Shown piece after piece: positions 63,113 through 64,000 of a stretch of 64,000 bases of DNA. Each line of letters opens with the position of its first letter. The first letter of the stretch is position 1. The translations under genes were made by a program, and so were the position numbers. Below the pieces are notes generated by a model. The model made no database searches. It saw nothing but the letters and a program-made list of their open reading frames with translations, and was not told the origin of the DNA. Origin of the DNA: Empedobacter sedimenti (GTDB taxonomy: Bacteria > Bacteroidota > Bacteroidia > Flavobacteriales > Weeksellaceae). Where the stretch lies: NCBI RefSeq assembly GCF_030005555.1, contig NZ_JASCQG010000006.1, forward strand, positions 106,063 through 170,062, written 5' to 3'.

Positions 63113-63872
63113 ATGAAATTTAAAATCTTACTATTTATACTTTTTACAAGCATTAATTTATTTGCTCAGAAATCTTTTTTGGAAGAAATTGATTTTAGAA
63201 GTAAATATCTGAATGAATCAAGAAAAGTTACGATTTACCTTCCCGAAAATTTTAATTCAAAAAAGAAATACAACGTTATTTTTTGCACTGATGGTCAATT
63301 TATAAATAGTGATTATCAGAACAAATTAGATAGTCTTTTTACTATAAAGACAGTTAATCCATTTGTGATTATTGGAGCTCATTCTAATGAAAAGGATATA
63401 CCAAATACTTATTTTAGTTGAGTATGTTGAGGATTTTTCTGAAGCAGTTGATATTGATTTATCAAATAGATTTCAAAATCATCTTCAATTTTTTGTGAAT
63501 GAATTACAAGATAGTATTTCAAAGAGAATCTCTTTAAAAGTGAAATATAAGTATTTTTATGGTGTATCTAATGGTGCTGGTTTTGGAGTGAATATGGCAA
63601 AACGTTATCCAAAGCTGTTTGATAAATTCTTTGTTTATTCAATCGCAGGAGAAAAAATAGAAAACAATAAATGGACTAAGAGTAATTATCCTTTTTTTGT
63701 TATTCGTTATGGAGACAAAGAAAATAGTGTTTTAGTTGAAAACAATATTCTTTTCTCAGAATATTTAAAGAAGAATAATTATAGTAATTCTTTTCATGCT
63801 TATTCAGGCACTCATAAAAGAGAAGATTGGTTAAAACAGTTTATTAAAGATGTGAGAGAGTTTTTACAATAA
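63113..63872 (+). pseudogene. Secreted esterase-like alpha/beta hydrolase, broken by a 1-nt frameshift
   Basis: Frame 1 (63113-63421) gives a signal peptide (MKFKILLFILFTSINLFAQ) and the N-terminal half of an esterase-D/enterochelin-esterase-like domain (VTIYLPENFNSKKKYNVIFCTDGQF, FVIIGAHSNEKDIPNT). It stops at TGA. Frame 2 continues from about 63418 as VEYVEDFSE and carries the nucleophile GVSNG, the Asp in RYGDKE and the His in SGTHKRE. Removing one T from the TTTT at 63414-63417 joins both into a continuous 252-residue protein. So a recent single-base insertion, or a sequencing error, separates an otherwise intact triad. The substrate is unknown. Confidence 0.75.
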
Positions 63873-64000
63873 TTTTTTTCAATTTCTCATTTCTCTTTAT
63901 AATTTTCCAAAATTTCTTTTTCCAAAATATTTGTAACCGTTTATTTCGCAATATAGAAACGTAAATAGTTTATTTTCGAGAATAATTATACATAAAAATT
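63873..64000. other. AT-rich end of window, nothing recognised
   Basis: No open frame, hairpin or promoter of note is visible in the last 128 bp. Confidence 0.6.

Overview
The window looks like a low-GC member of the Flavobacteriia (Bacteroidota), probably near Empedobacter/Weeksellaceae. This rests on TAnnTTTG-type -7 promoter elements, A-rich leaders without clear Shine-Dalgarno sites, a Bacteroidota-type short NuoG, a PglF/Wza/Wzc export locus, VGIGT-type secreted proteins, and a tmRNA with the tag GNEEYALAA. The genus is an inference.

Layout. 1-3320: end of gltX, a DUF779/aldehyde dehydrogenase pair, and the tmRNA gene ssrA. 3306-16508: a 13.2 kb integrative island inserted in the 3' end of ssrA, bounded by 15-bp direct repeats. 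It holds a tyrosine recombinase, an unknown protein, an excisionase-like HTH protein, an HUH-like (Rep-like) protein behind a region dense in inverted repeats, a small frameshifted gene, and a tight three-gene operon: SNF2-type helicase, large beta-class adenine methyltransferase and type III-like restriction helicase/nuclease. 16653-22490: an unknown gene and a three-gene polysaccharide export operon (pglF, wza, wzc). 22588-31631: OmpA-like protein, prs-rplY, an Rrf2 regulator with a hemerythrin-like protein, glutaminyl cyclotransferase, ruvC and ppc. 31779-39104: a secreted protein and a 1203-residue protein made of three ~360-residue repeats, a GH3-family enzyme, a DUF2797 protein and a small lipoprotein. 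39196-46372: the ilvD-ilvB-ilvN-ilvC-ilvA operon on the minus strand, preceded by two complete attenuators in series, each with its own branched-chain-rich leader peptide. 46514-49882: mfd. 50110-63013: all 14 nuo genes of complex I. 63113-63872: a frameshifted esterase-like gene.

How it works together. The island carries an apparent restriction/defence operon next to its own integration and possible replication genes. The centre of its methyltransferase, which carries the expected target-recognition region, has sharply different arginine codon use from both flanks, suggesting exchange of specificity. The ilv operon supplies isoleucine and valine and looks controlled by two consecutive ribosome-sensed terminators. 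The Rrf2 regulator probably controls itself and the hemerythrin-like gene through a shared 11-bp motif.

The strongest leads are the tandem ilv attenuator, the SNF2/Mod/Res operon with its mosaic methyltransferase, and the HUH-like protein with its inverted-repeat cluster. All calls come from reading the sequence only; no database search was run.
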